Assembly: GCA_023451825.1 (NCBI GenBank)
Contig: JAEXYA010000039.1
Coordinates: forward strand, 62,001-126,000
Source of the DNA: Pseudomonadota bacterium
GTDB taxonomy: Bacteria; Pseudomonadota; Alphaproteobacteria; Rhizobiales; Xanthobacteraceae
Reading direction: 5' to 3'
Length of the DNA: 64,000 nucleotides
The position numbers and the translations under genes are program-made. Under the pieces are notes generated by a model. That model was not told the origin of the DNA, ran no database searches, and was given only the letters and a program-made list of their open reading frames with translations. Below are positions 9,673-17,742 of the stretch, in pieces; the first letter of the stretch is position 1, and every line of letters begins with the position of its first letter.

Positions 9673-9701
9673 TATGCCAAAATTACATTCACTAAATCCT
9701 C

Positions 9702-9730
9702 TTGCTCAGTCGAACTAACGCTACTAGCAT
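9702..9730 (+). promoter_or_regulatory. Candidate sigma-70 promoter of the hydrolase-crotonase-SDR genes
   Basis: TTGCTC at 9702-9707, a 17-bp spacer, and TAGCAT at 9725-9730, 48 bp before the hydrolase start. The same -10 hexamer TAGCAT is found in the candidate promoter of the molybdenum hydroxylase operon. Based on hexamer match only. Confidence 0.45.
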
Positions 9731-9778
9731 TTTGTATGTGCGCAAATGAAATCTGCTTTTGGCTTGCAGGAGGCGAAC

Positions 9779-10639
9779 ATGCCGCACCTCACGACGCCGG
9801 ACGGGACGAAGCTCTATTATGAGAAGGTCGGCACCGGGAGTCCTGTGATTTTCGTGCATGAATATGCGGGCGATTACCGCACCTGGGAGCCGCAGCTCCG
9901 TTATTTCTCGCGCTCCTATCGCTGCGTCACCTACAGCCAGCGCGGCTATCCGCCATCGGACGTGCCGACCGATCCCGCGAAATACGGCCAGGATATCGCG
10001 CGCAACGATGTGATCGCGCTGATGGATGGGCTGGGCATCGAGAAGGCGCATATCGTCGGTCACTCGATGGGCGCATCGACTGCGCTGCATGTCGGTATTC
10101 ATTATCCCGATCGGTGCCTTTCCGTAACGGCCGCGAGCTGCGGCTATGGTTCAAGCCCTGATCCGGCCTTTGTCGAGCAGGGGCGAGCAGCGTCGCGCGA
10201 AACCGCAAAGATGTTCGAGACGGTCGACTGGCCCGAAGCGGCGGCGCGTTACGCTGATGGTGCGACGCGGCAGACGCATAAGAACAAGGATCCGCGCGGC
10301 TTTGCGGAATTCGCAAAGATGCTGGCGGATCACTCGCCGATCGGCCATGCGCTGACCATGCGCGAGCTGCAGGCGAAGCGCCCGATGCTGTGGGAGATGA
10401 AGCCGCAGCTGGAAAAGTTCACGCCGCCGCTGCTGATCATCGTCGGCGATGAGGACGACTGGTGCCTCGATCCCAGCATCTTTCTGAAGCGCACGGTGCC
10501 GACAGCAGGCCTGCTCGTGCTACCGCGCGCCGGCCATACCATCACCAGCGAGGAGCCTGCGGCCTTCAACGCCGCGCTTGCAGAGCTCTTCCCGGCGGCC
10601 GAAAGCGGTCGCTGGATGTCGCACCGGCCGGCGGTCTGA
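9779..10639 (+). CDS. Alpha/beta hydrolase
   Basis: 286 aa cytosolic alpha/beta-fold hydrolase. The nucleophile elbow is GHSMGAST, the oxyanion region HEYAGDYRTW, the acid probably lies in VGDEDDWC, and the histidine in PRAGHTITSEEP. The ATG at 9779 follows AGGAGG with a 5-bp spacer, which decides it over an upstream in-frame ATG at 9746. First gene of a plus-strand run with the crotonase and SDR (5 and ~50 bp gaps). The family hydrolyses esters, C-C bonds, lactones or enol-lactones; the substrate here is unknown. It probably takes part in the pathway served by the two transporters. Confidence 0.85.
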   Translation: MPHLTTPDGTKLYYEKVGTGSPVIFVHEYAGDYRTWEPQLRYFSRSYRCVTYSQRGYPPSDVPTDPAKYGQDIARNDVIALMDGLGIEKAHIVGHSMGASTALHVGIHYPDRCLSVTAASCGYGSSPDPAFVEQGRAASRETAKMFETVDWPEAAARYADGATRQTHKNKDPRGFAEFAKMLADHSPIGHALTMRELQAKRPMLWEMKPQLEKFTPPLLIIVGDEDDWCLDPSIFLKRTVPTAGLLVLPRAGHTITSEEPAAFNAALAELFPAAESGRWMSHRPAV

Positions 10640-10643
10640 TCCG

Positions 10644-11432
10644 ATGGCAGCGCCCGGCGATATCTCCATCGATATTGCAGACGGTATCGCAACGCTGCGG
10701 CTCGCCAATCCGGCGCGCCGGAATGCGATCTCCACGGTGATGTGGAACAAGATCGCAGCCTTCGCGCAGGATGTCGCGACGCGAGGGGATGTCCGCGTCG
10801 TCATCATCCGCGGCGAGGGTGAGGACATGTTCTCGGCCGGCGCCGACATTTTCGATTTCGCGACAGCGCGATCAGGCGAGGGCAATGCCAAGGCTTATGA
10901 CGATCTCGTCGAAAACACCTGCCGCGCCATCGAGGCGATCCCGCAGCCGACCATCGGCGTGATCTTCGGAGGCTGCATGGGGGCCGGTTCTTCGGTTGCG
11001 GCAAGCTGTGACATGCGGATCGCGGCGTCGGATGCGTTCTTCGCCGTGCCGGCCGCGAAGCTCGGCCTCGGCTATGATCCACGCGGCATCACGCGTTTCA
11101 TCCGCGTGTTTGGCGTGGGTGCCACGCGCCAAGTGCTGTTCACCGCAGATCGGCTGCCGGCATCGCGTGCTTATGAGCTTGGCGCCGTGCATATCCTTGC
11201 GTCAAAGCCCGAAGTCACGGCGCTTGCCGTGGGGCTCGCGCAAAAAATCGCTGGCAATGCGCCGCTGACGATCAAGGCTGCAAAAGCCGCGATATGTGCG
11301 CTGACCACGAGTGATACCGATCTCATGGCAGAGGCTTGGCGTCTCTACGCGGCTGCCGACGCCAGCACCGACTACGCCGAAGGCCGGTTGGCCTTCGCCG
11401 AGAAGCGGCCCCCGCGCTTTACCGGGAGCTGA
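10644..11432 (+). CDS. Enoyl-CoA hydratase/isomerase (crotonase) family protein with atypical active site
   Basis: 262 aa crotonase-fold protein. The oxyanion-hole segments SAGADIF (residues 64-70) and GGCMGAGSS (109-117) are present. The two glutamates of true hydratases are not: Ser117 and Ala137 stand in their positions by alignment with the family pattern, while Asp145 (GLGYDPRG) is available. This suggests an isomerase, decarboxylase, ring-opening or dehalogenase-like reaction rather than simple hydration. The start at 10644 lies 4 bp after the hydrolase stop, so translation is probably coupled. No CoA ligase is nearby, so the thioester substrate would come from elsewhere. Confidence 0.85.
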   Translation: MAAPGDISIDIADGIATLRLANPARRNAISTVMWNKIAAFAQDVATRGDVRVVIIRGEGEDMFSAGADIFDFATARSGEGNAKAYDDLVENTCRAIEAIPQPTIGVIFGGCMGAGSSVAASCDMRIAASDAFFAVPAAKLGLGYDPRGITRFIRVFGVGATRQVLFTADRLPASRAYELGAVHILASKPEVTALAVGLAQKIAGNAPLTIKAAKAAICALTTSDTDLMAEAWRLYAAADASTDYAEGRLAFAEKRPPRFTGS

Positions 11433-11481
11433 CACGACCGACCACTCGATTTCCTCTCTTCCAACCCAGAAGGACGATCTC

Positions 11482-12291
11482 ATGGACCTGCAACTCAAAG
11501 GCAAATGCGCTCTCATCACCGGTGGCAGCGAGGGTATCGGCAAGGGCATCGCCATGACGCTGGCGAAGGAGGGCGTCAATGTCGCCATCTGCGCCCGCCG
11601 CATCGAACCGCTGGAAAAGACTGCCGAGGAGATCAGGAGCGCGACCGGCGTGACCGTCGTCGCGATTGCGGCGGATCTCACCAAGGATGCGGATGCCAAG
11701 AATTTCGTCGAGACCGCGCACAAGAAGCTCGGCAGCATCGACCTGATGATCAACAATGCCGGCTCTGCGCCGGGCGGCGTGATCGAAACGCTGACCGAAG
11801 CCGATTGGGAGCAGGCGCTGCAGCTCAAATTCATGGGCTATGTGCGTTGCCTTCGCTACGCGCTGCCGATCATGGTGAAGCAGGGCGGCGGCCGGGTGGT
11901 CAATCTGATCGGCAATGACGGCGTCAAACCTTCCTATTGGGAAATTGCGCCGGGTGCTGCCAATGCCGCTGGACAGAACATGACCCTGTCACTCGCCGGC
12001 CAATATGGCCGTCACAACATCTCGTTCTGCGCCGTGAACCCCGGCCCGGTGCGCACCGAGCGCTGGGCGGGCCTTGTCGGTGCCATGTCACGCGACATGA
12101 AGATTTCCTATGAGGACGCCGACAAGCTGGCGCCGGCCTCGATCCCGCTCGGCCGCATCGCCGAGGTCGAGGAGGTCGCCAATCTCGTGGTGATGCTGTC
12201 GTCGCCACTGGTGCAGATGGCCAATGGCACCATGATCGAGATCGATGGCGGCCAGGACAAGGCCCTGATGGATCGCTTCCGCGACCGCTAG
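11482..12291 (+). CDS. SDR-family protein lacking the usual catalytic tetrad
   Basis: 269 aa Rossmann-fold protein. The nucleotide-binding motif TGGSEGIG (residues 13-20) and the NNAG motif (91-94) are intact, and the C-terminal IEIDGGQD end is typical. The usual Asn-Ser-Tyr-Lys tetrad is not: aligned positions read Lys116, Gly144, Pro157 and Asn161 (segment EIAPGAANAAGQ replaces YxxxK). It should still bind NAD(P), but the chemistry is probably non-standard. The start ATG follows AGAAGGACGA. Third gene of the hydrolase-crotonase-SDR run. Confidence 0.85.
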   Translation: MDLQLKGKCALITGGSEGIGKGIAMTLAKEGVNVAICARRIEPLEKTAEEIRSATGVTVVAIAADLTKDADAKNFVETAHKKLGSIDLMINNAGSAPGGVIETLTEADWEQALQLKFMGYVRCLRYALPIMVKQGGGRVVNLIGNDGVKPSYWEIAPGAANAAGQNMTLSLAGQYGRHNISFCAVNPGPVRTERWAGLVGAMSRDMKISYEDADKLAPASIPLGRIAEVEEVANLVVMLSSPLVQMANGTMIEIDGGQDKALMDRFRDR

Positions 12292-12423
12292 TCGCGGCAC
12301 ACGCGCAGCGGCGTTGATTTCGTCGCCGCGTGCTGCTTTGTCTACGCCCTTGATTCACGCGCGGCTGGCTGCGCGTGATCAAAACTTCAGCGACATGCTA
12401 GGTGTGTTGCTGTAAGTGCAGCC

Positions 12424-12464
12424 TTGACAAGAAAATAGGTGCGCCGGACTATTTGCGTGCAAAC
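12424..12464 (+). promoter_or_regulatory. Liv-operon promoter region with candidate operator site 2
   Basis: TTGACA at 12424-12429 could serve as -35, with GACTAT (12447-12452) as a weak -10 after 17 bp. ATTTG-CGT-GCAAAC at 12451-12464 matches the operator core found at 9655, and it overlaps the -10 and start region as a repressor site would. Also in this 262-bp gap is GATCAAAACTT (12377-12387), repeated before the MarR gene. Confidence 0.55.
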
Positions 12465-12553
12465 TAATTCACGCATCGCCGACGAGACCTCAACGATATC
12501 AGTCCGACGCAATCGCTGATCACACGGATGTGGATCACAACGGGAGTTCGATC

Positions 12554-13765
12554 ATGATCACGGCTCGTACACTCGGTTCACTCGCTTTCGCCGGCGCATT
12601 GGCGCTCACCTTCGGTCGGGCTGCGATGGCGCAGGATACGATCAAGATCGGCGAACTCAACAGCTACAAGACCCAGACCGCCTTTCTCGATCCCTACAAG
12701 AAGGGCTGGGAACTGGCGATCGAGGAGATCAATGCCGCGGGCGGCGTGCTCGGCAAGAAGCTGGAAGTCATCTCGCGCGATGACGGCTCGTCGCCCGGCG
12801 ATGCGGTGCGTGTCGCGGAAGAGCTGGTGACGCGTGAAGGCGTCAACATTCTCGCCGGCACGTTCCTCTCGAACACCGGCCTTGCGGTGACTGAGTTCGC
12901 GGGCAAGAAGAAAGTGTTCTTCCTCGCCGCCGAGCCGCTGACCGACAAGATCACCTGGCAGAACGGCAATCGCTACACGTTCCGTCTGCGCGCGACGACC
13001 TATATGCAGGTCGCCATGCTGGTGCCCGAGGCGCTGGCAGCGAAGAAGAAGCGCTGGGCGCTGGTCTATCCGAACTATGAATATGGCCAGGCGGCCGCGG
13101 CGACCTTCAAGGAGATGATGAAGGCCAAGCAGCCTGACATCGAATTCGTCACCGAACAGGCGCCGCCGCTCGGCAAGGTCGATGCCGGTGCCGTCGTGCA
13201 GGCGATCGACGATGCCAAGCCGGATGGCATCTTCAACGTGCTGTTCGGTGCGGACTTCGCCAAGCTGGTGCGCGAAGGCGGCACGCGTGGCGTGTTTAAG
13301 GATCGCACGGTGGTAAGCGTATTGTCGGGCGAACCGGAATACCTCGATCCGGTCAAGGAAGAGGCGCCGGTCGGCTGGATCGTCACGGGCTATCCCTGGG
13401 ACAAGATCTCGATCCCCGAGCACAAGACGTTCCTGGCGGCCTATCAGAAGAAATACAACGACTATCCGCGCCTCGGCTCGATCGTCGGTTATGCCACGAT
13501 GAAGTCGCTCGCTGCCGGTATCGCCAAGGCTGGCTCGACGGATACCGAAAAGCTTATCACGGCCTTCCGTGGTCTCGATGTGGTCGGTCCGTTCGGCCCG
13601 TTCAAATATCGCGCCAGTGATCATCAGGCGACGGCTGGCGCCTTTGTCGGCAAGATCGCGCTGGAAAACGGCAAGGGCACCATGACCGACATCAAATATG
13701 TCGATGGCGCGACCGTGCTCCCGAGCGATGCCGACGTGAAGAAGCTCCGTCCGGCTGCTGAGTAA
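12554..13765 (+). CDS. Branched-chain-type ABC transporter substrate-binding protein (LivJ/LivK family)
   Basis: 403 aa periplasmic binding protein with a Sec signal peptide (MITARTLGSLAFAGALALTFGRAAMA). The mature protein begins QDTIKIGELNSYK, followed by the family's GWELAIEEINAAGGVLG and DDGSSPGDAVRVAEELV. The ATG at 12554 has GGGAG 7 bp upstream. It heads a five-gene Liv unit whose remaining parts follow directly. This family carries amino acids but also aromatic acids, amides and urea in these bacteria, so the ligand is open; neighbours suggest an aromatic or heterocyclic compound (inference). Confidence 0.9.
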   Translation: MITARTLGSLAFAGALALTFGRAAMAQDTIKIGELNSYKTQTAFLDPYKKGWELAIEEINAAGGVLGKKLEVISRDDGSSPGDAVRVAEELVTREGVNILAGTFLSNTGLAVTEFAGKKKVFFLAAEPLTDKITWQNGNRYTFRLRATTYMQVAMLVPEALAAKKKRWALVYPNYEYGQAAAATFKEMMKAKQPDIEFVTEQAPPLGKVDAGAVVQAIDDAKPDGIFNVLFGADFAKLVREGGTRGVFKDRTVVSVLSGEPEYLDPVKEEAPVGWIVTGYPWDKISIPEHKTFLAAYQKKYNDYPRLGSIVGYATMKSLAAGIAKAGSTDTEKLITAFRGLDVVGPFGPFKYRASDHQATAGAFVGKIALENGKGTMTDIKYVDGATVLPSDADVKKLRPAAE

Positions 13766-13834
13766 AGGCGATCAGTCGATGACCGTAACGCTTGCTCTTC
13801 CCACGATCCAAGCGCGGGAAGAGGCGGGGTTCTG

Positions 13835-15721
13835 ATGAATCTGAACGCGTTCGTATTCCAGGCGATCAACGGGCTGTCGGCGGCATCGGGCCTGTTCTTG
13901 GTCGCCGTCGGCTTGTCGCTCATCTTCGGCGTCACCCGCATCGTCAATATCGCCCACGGCTCCCTCTATATGCTGGGGACCTATATCGCCTATAGCCTCG
14001 CCACCAAGCTTGGCGGCGCGCTGGGCTTCTGGGGCGGTATCGTGCTGACCGCCATTCTGGTCGGCATGCTCGGCGCCATCATCGAGGTATTGCTGCTCCG
14101 GCGCATCTATCGCGCGCCCGAACTGTTCCAGTTGCTCGCGACATTCGCGCTGGTGCTTGTCTTCAATGACGCTGCGCTGTGGATCTGGGGTCCTGAAGAT
14201 TTGCTCGGCCCACGCGCGCCGGGCCTCAAGGGCTCCATCGAGATCCTAGGTCGCCGTCTGCCGACTTACGACATCTTCCTGATCGTTGTCGGCCCCGTGG
14301 TGCTGTTGCTGCTTCACTTGGCGCTGTCAAAGACACGGTTCGGCCGCCTGATGCGGGCGGCGACGCAGGACCGCGAAATGGTCGGCGCGCTCGGCGTCAA
14401 TCAGGCGATGCTGTTCACCGGCGTGTTCGCCCTTGGTGCGATGCTCGCCGGTCTTGGTGGCGCGCTGCAGATCGCGCGTGAGCCGGCGACGCTGACGACG
14501 GACCTCAACGTCATCGGCGATGCGTTCGTGGTGGTGGTTGTCGGTGGCATGGGATCGATCACGGGCGCCTATGTGGCGGCCGTGCTGATCGCCGAGGTGA
14601 AGGCGCTGTGCATCGCGCTCGGCGTGATCGATTTCGGCGGTTTCACCGTCAACTTCTCCAAGATGACGCTGGTCGCCGAATTCCTCGTGATGGCGATCGT
14701 GCTGATTGTTCGCCCCTATGGTTTGCTCGGTCGCGAGCAGGGCGTGGTCCGCAGCGTCGCGGAACCCGAAGAGCCAATGCGTCCGGCCACGACCGCAGTG
14801 AAGATCGGCGGCCTTGTCGTGCTGGTCGTGCTGATCTGCATGCCGCTGATCGCGAAGAATTCGCCCTACACGCTGGTGCTCGGCATCGACGTGCTGATCG
14901 CGGTTCTGTTCGCCACCAGCCTGCATTTCATCATGGGGCCGGGCGGCATGCATTCCTTTGGGCACGCCGCTTATTTCGGTCTTGGGGCCTATGGTGCGGC
15001 GTTGCTCGTAAAATGGTTTGCGGCGCCCATGGGTGTTGCTCTGTTGTCTGCGCCGTTGGTCGCGCTCGTCGGTGCGCTGCTGTTCGGCTGGTTTGCCGTG
15101 CGGCTGTCCGGCGTCTATCTCGCGATGCTGACACTGGCTTTTGCACAGATCGTCTGGGCCGCGGTGTTTCAGTGGGAGACGCTCACCGGCGGCTCCAACG
15201 GCGTGCTCGGCGTCTGGCCTTCGGTGCCGTTCGAGAGCCGTCCGATGTTCTACTATCTCACCCTGGCGCTTGCTGCGATCGGCGTATTCCTGATCCGGCG
15301 TTTCCTGTTTTCCCCATTCGGATATGCCATGCGGGCAGGGCGTGACTCGCCATTGCGCGCCGAGGCGATCGGGCTCGACGTCAAGCGCATCCACTGGCTT
15401 GCCTTTGCCATCGCCGGGTGCATCTGCGGTGTCGCCGGCGGCTTGTTTGCCTTCGCGAAGGGCTCGATCTCGCCAGAAACGATTGCCGTCAGCCGCTCCA
15501 TCGATGGTCTCGTGATGGTGTTGCTTGGCGGATTGCAGACATTGACGGGCCCGATTGTCGGCGCCTCGGTGTTTGCCGTGCTGCAGGACAGCGTCATGCG
15601 CTCCACCGAATATTGGCGCGCGCTGCTCGGCGGCGTCATTCTCCTTCTGGTGCTGGCATTCCCCGCCGGGATCGTCGGCGGCCTCGCCAAGCTGTTTTCG
15701 CGTCGGAGGTCCGCGCCATGA
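13835..15721 (+). CDS. Fused LivH-LivM branched-chain-type ABC permease
   Basis: 628 aa protein joining two permeases that are more often separate. Residues ~1-300 are LivH-like (VGLSLIFGVTRIVNIAHGSLYMLG, and GDAFVVVVVGGMGSITGA as coupling region). A linker of ~25 residues (GREQGVVRSVAEPEEPMRP) leads to the LivM-like half (HFIMGPGGMHSFGHAAYFGLGAYG, and GLVMVLLGGLQTLTGPIVGA). There is no stop or frame change at the junction, so the fusion is real. The stop overlaps the next start as ATGA. Confidence 0.93.
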   Translation: MNLNAFVFQAINGLSAASGLFLVAVGLSLIFGVTRIVNIAHGSLYMLGTYIAYSLATKLGGALGFWGGIVLTAILVGMLGAIIEVLLLRRIYRAPELFQLLATFALVLVFNDAALWIWGPEDLLGPRAPGLKGSIEILGRRLPTYDIFLIVVGPVVLLLLHLALSKTRFGRLMRAATQDREMVGALGVNQAMLFTGVFALGAMLAGLGGALQIAREPATLTTDLNVIGDAFVVVVVGGMGSITGAYVAAVLIAEVKALCIALGVIDFGGFTVNFSKMTLVAEFLVMAIVLIVRPYGLLGREQGVVRSVAEPEEPMRPATTAVKIGGLVVLVVLICMPLIAKNSPYTLVLGIDVLIAVLFATSLHFIMGPGGMHSFGHAAYFGLGAYGAALLVKWFAAPMGVALLSAPLVALVGALLFGWFAVRLSGVYLAMLTLAFAQIVWAAVFQWETLTGGSNGVLGVWPSVPFESRPMFYYLTLALAAIGVFLIRRFLFSPFGYAMRAGRDSPLRAEAIGLDVKRIHWLAFAIAGCICGVAGGLFAFAKGSISPETIAVSRSIDGLVMVLLGGLQTLTGPIVGASVFAVLQDSVMRSTEYWRALLGGVILLLVLAFPAGIVGGLAKLFSRRRSAP

Positions 15722-16485
15722 GCGATCTCAGCATTCGCCATCTGTCAAAATCGTTCGGCGGCGTGCGTGCCGTCAATGACGTGTCGTTCGAGATCAGGCG
15801 TGGCGAATTCCTCGCGCTGATCGGGCCCAACGGCGCGGGCAAATCGACCTGCTTCAACATGATCAATGGCCAGTTGCCGCCCGATGCCGGTGAGATCTGG
15901 TTCGAGGGCAACAAGCTCAACGGGCGTAAGCCGCGCGATATCTGGCGGCTCGGAATCGGCCGCACGTTCCAGGTGGCAGCGACATTCAACTCGATGACTG
16001 TGGTCGAGAATGTGCAGATGGCGCTGCTCTCCCATGCCGATCAGATCTATCGGCTGTGGCAGCCGGCGCGCGCGCTTCATCGTGAGCGTGCGCTCGAGCT
16101 GCTTGCTCAAGTCGGCATGCAAGACGCTGCTGACAGGCCGAGCCGCGAACTCGCCTATGGCGACGTCAAGCGCGTCGAGCTTGCCATCGCGCTCGCCAAT
16201 GATCCGCGGTTGCTGCTAATGGATGAGCCCACCGCCGGCATGGCTCCGAAGGAGCGCAACGATTTGATCGCGCTGGTGAAGCGGCTGGTGATCGAACGCG
16301 GCATCTCGGTGCTGTTCACCGAGCATTCGATGGATGTCGTGTTCGCATTTGCGGACCGCATTATCGTGCTGGCCCGTGGCAAGCTGATTGCGGACGGCGA
16401 TGCCAAATCGATCCGGGATAATCCGCAGGTGCAGGAAGTCTATTTCGGCACCGGCAAGACCTTCAAAGCGGAGGCGCGGGCATGA
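15718..16485 (+). CDS. Branched-chain-type ABC transporter ATPase (LivG family)
   Basis: 255 aa ATPase with Walker A GPNGAGKST, signature region SRELAYGDVKRVELAIAL and Walker B LLLMDEPTAGM. The C-terminal extension typical of LivG is present (DGDAKSIRDNPQVQEVYFG). Its start ATG overlaps the fused permease stop (ATGA) and its end overlaps the LivF start in the same way, so the three genes are translationally coupled. Confidence 0.93.
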   Translation: MSDLSIRHLSKSFGGVRAVNDVSFEIRRGEFLALIGPNGAGKSTCFNMINGQLPPDAGEIWFEGNKLNGRKPRDIWRLGIGRTFQVAATFNSMTVVENVQMALLSHADQIYRLWQPARALHRERALELLAQVGMQDAADRPSRELAYGDVKRVELAIALANDPRLLLMDEPTAGMAPKERNDLIALVKRLVIERGISVLFTEHSMDVVFAFADRIIVLARGKLIADGDAKSIRDNPQVQEVYFGTGKTFKAEARA

Positions 16486-17210
16486 GCACGCCGATGCTGA
16501 CAGTCGAGAATCTTCGCGCCTCCTATGGAGCCGCGCAGATCCTTTACGATCTCGGGCTCGAAGTCGGGCGAGGCGAAGTGGTTGCGCTGATGGGGCGCAA
16601 TGGCGCTGGCAAGACCACGACCATGAAGGCCGTGATGGGCCTGATGGCGCAGTCCGCCGGCAAGATCACCTTCGATGGGAAGGATATTTCCGGCCGCCAG
16701 CCTTATGAGATCGCGCGACTTGGCCTCGGCTTCGTCCCGGAAGATCGCCGCATATTTTCCGATCTCACCGTACTGGAAAATCTCGATATCGGCCGTCAAC
16801 CGCCACGCAAGTTCAGCGATGGCATCGACGCGCCGCAATGGACCGAGCAAAAATTGCTCACGCTGTTTCCCAATCTCGGCGAGATGCCGAACCGTCCGGG
16901 TGGGCGTATGAGCGGCGGCGAACAGCAGATGCTCACGGTGGCGCGTACGCTGATGGGCAATCCGCTTCTCATCCTGCTCGATGAGCCGTCCGAAGGCGTC
17001 GCCCCAGTCATCGTGGAGATGATGGCTAGCACCATCGTCGAACTCAAGAAGGCCGGCGTTTCCATCCTTCTATCCGAGCAGAACGTCCATTTCGCGGAGC
17101 TGGTGTCCGATCGCGCCTATGTGCTCGAGAAAGGTCAAATTCGATGGAATGGGACCATGGTCGAGCTCGCGGACAATGTCGATATTCAGCGCGCATATCT
17201 CACCGTCTAG
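16482..17210 (+). CDS. Branched-chain-type ABC transporter ATPase (LivF family)
   Basis: 242 aa second ATPase of the Liv transporter. Walker A is GRNGAGKTT, the signature MSGGEQQMLTVARTLM and Walker B LLILLDEPSEGV. LivF features IARLGLGFVPEDRRIFSDLTVLENL and the end NVDIQRAYLTV are present. Its start ATG shares four bases with the LivG stop. A MarR gene follows ~70 bp later. Confidence 0.93.
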   Translation: MSTPMLTVENLRASYGAAQILYDLGLEVGRGEVVALMGRNGAGKTTTMKAVMGLMAQSAGKITFDGKDISGRQPYEIARLGLGFVPEDRRIFSDLTVLENLDIGRQPPRKFSDGIDAPQWTEQKLLTLFPNLGEMPNRPGGRMSGGEQQMLTVARTLMGNPLLILLDEPSEGVAPVIVEMMASTIVELKKAGVSILLSEQNVHFAELVSDRAYVLEKGQIRWNGTMVELADNVDIQRAYLTV

Positions 17211-17211
17211 C

Positions 17212-17226
17212 GATCAAAACTTGATC
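17212..17226. promoter_or_regulatory. Perfect palindrome before the MarR gene
   Basis: GATCAA-AAC-TTGATC, 6-3-6 inverted repeat, starting 2 bp after the livF stop and ~56 bp before the chosen marR start. The first 11 bases recur at 12377-12387 before the Liv operon. Could be an autoregulatory operator or a short hairpin; function unproven. Confidence 0.45.
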
Positions 17227-17281
17227 TGTTCCTGCCCCTGCGAATGGTTCATAAATGCGGTCAGAGAGCAGGGCCGTCGTG

Positions 17282-17740
17282 ATGCAGAAGTCGAGCAAGG
17301 TGAAGTCGCAGGATGGGAGCGAGACGCCCGCCGGCTATGAGCTCGATGCACAGGTCGGCTTCCTGCTGCGCGTCGCGATGCAGCGCCATACCTCGATCTT
17401 CATGTCGCACATGGTCGATGAACTGACCCAGACGCAATTTGCTGTCATGGCGAAGCTGCATGAGGTCGGGCCCAGTTCGCAGAACCATCTTGGCCGTCTG
17501 GTCTATCTTGATGCTGCGACGATCAAGGGCGTGGTCGATCGGCTTGGGTTGCGCGGCCTGGTTGCCACCGGTGCCGATCCCAACGATCGCCGCCGCCGCG
17601 CGGTCTCGCTAACGGAAAAGGGAAGCCGTGTGGTCGAAGCCGCGATCCGTGTGGCGGCGGATGTTACGACAAAGACGCTTCGGCCGCTGACGGTGGATGA
17701 GCAGCGCACACTGACGCGGCTGTTGAAGAAGATCACGTAA
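17282..17740 (+). CDS. MarR-family transcriptional regulator
   Basis: About 152 aa winged-helix regulator, probably dimeric. The recognition and wing region reads LDAATIKGVVDRLGLRGLVATGADPNDRRRRAVSLTEKG, with the DxRxR wing typical of MarR. An in-frame ATG at 17255 would add nine residues; the ATG at 17282 has a weak AGGG ahead and is preferred. It follows the Liv genes and ends 2 bp before the convergent molybdenum hydroxylase gene. It is the only regulator inside the 7-25 kb catabolic block, so it probably controls the shared operator sites; the ligand could be the pathway substrate or its CoA ester. Confidence 0.88.
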   Translation: MQKSSKVKSQDGSETPAGYELDAQVGFLLRVAMQRHTSIFMSHMVDELTQTQFAVMAKLHEVGPSSQNHLGRLVYLDAATIKGVVDRLGLRGLVATGADPNDRRRRAVSLTEKGSRVVEAAIRVAADVTTKTLRPLTVDEQRTLTRLLKKIT

Positions 17741-17742
17741 CC

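Noticed and set aside
12424..12455. TATTTG at 12450 as -10 of the Liv promoter.
   Set aside because: The spacer from TTGACA would be 20 bp, too long; GACTAT at 17 bp is the better though weak choice.
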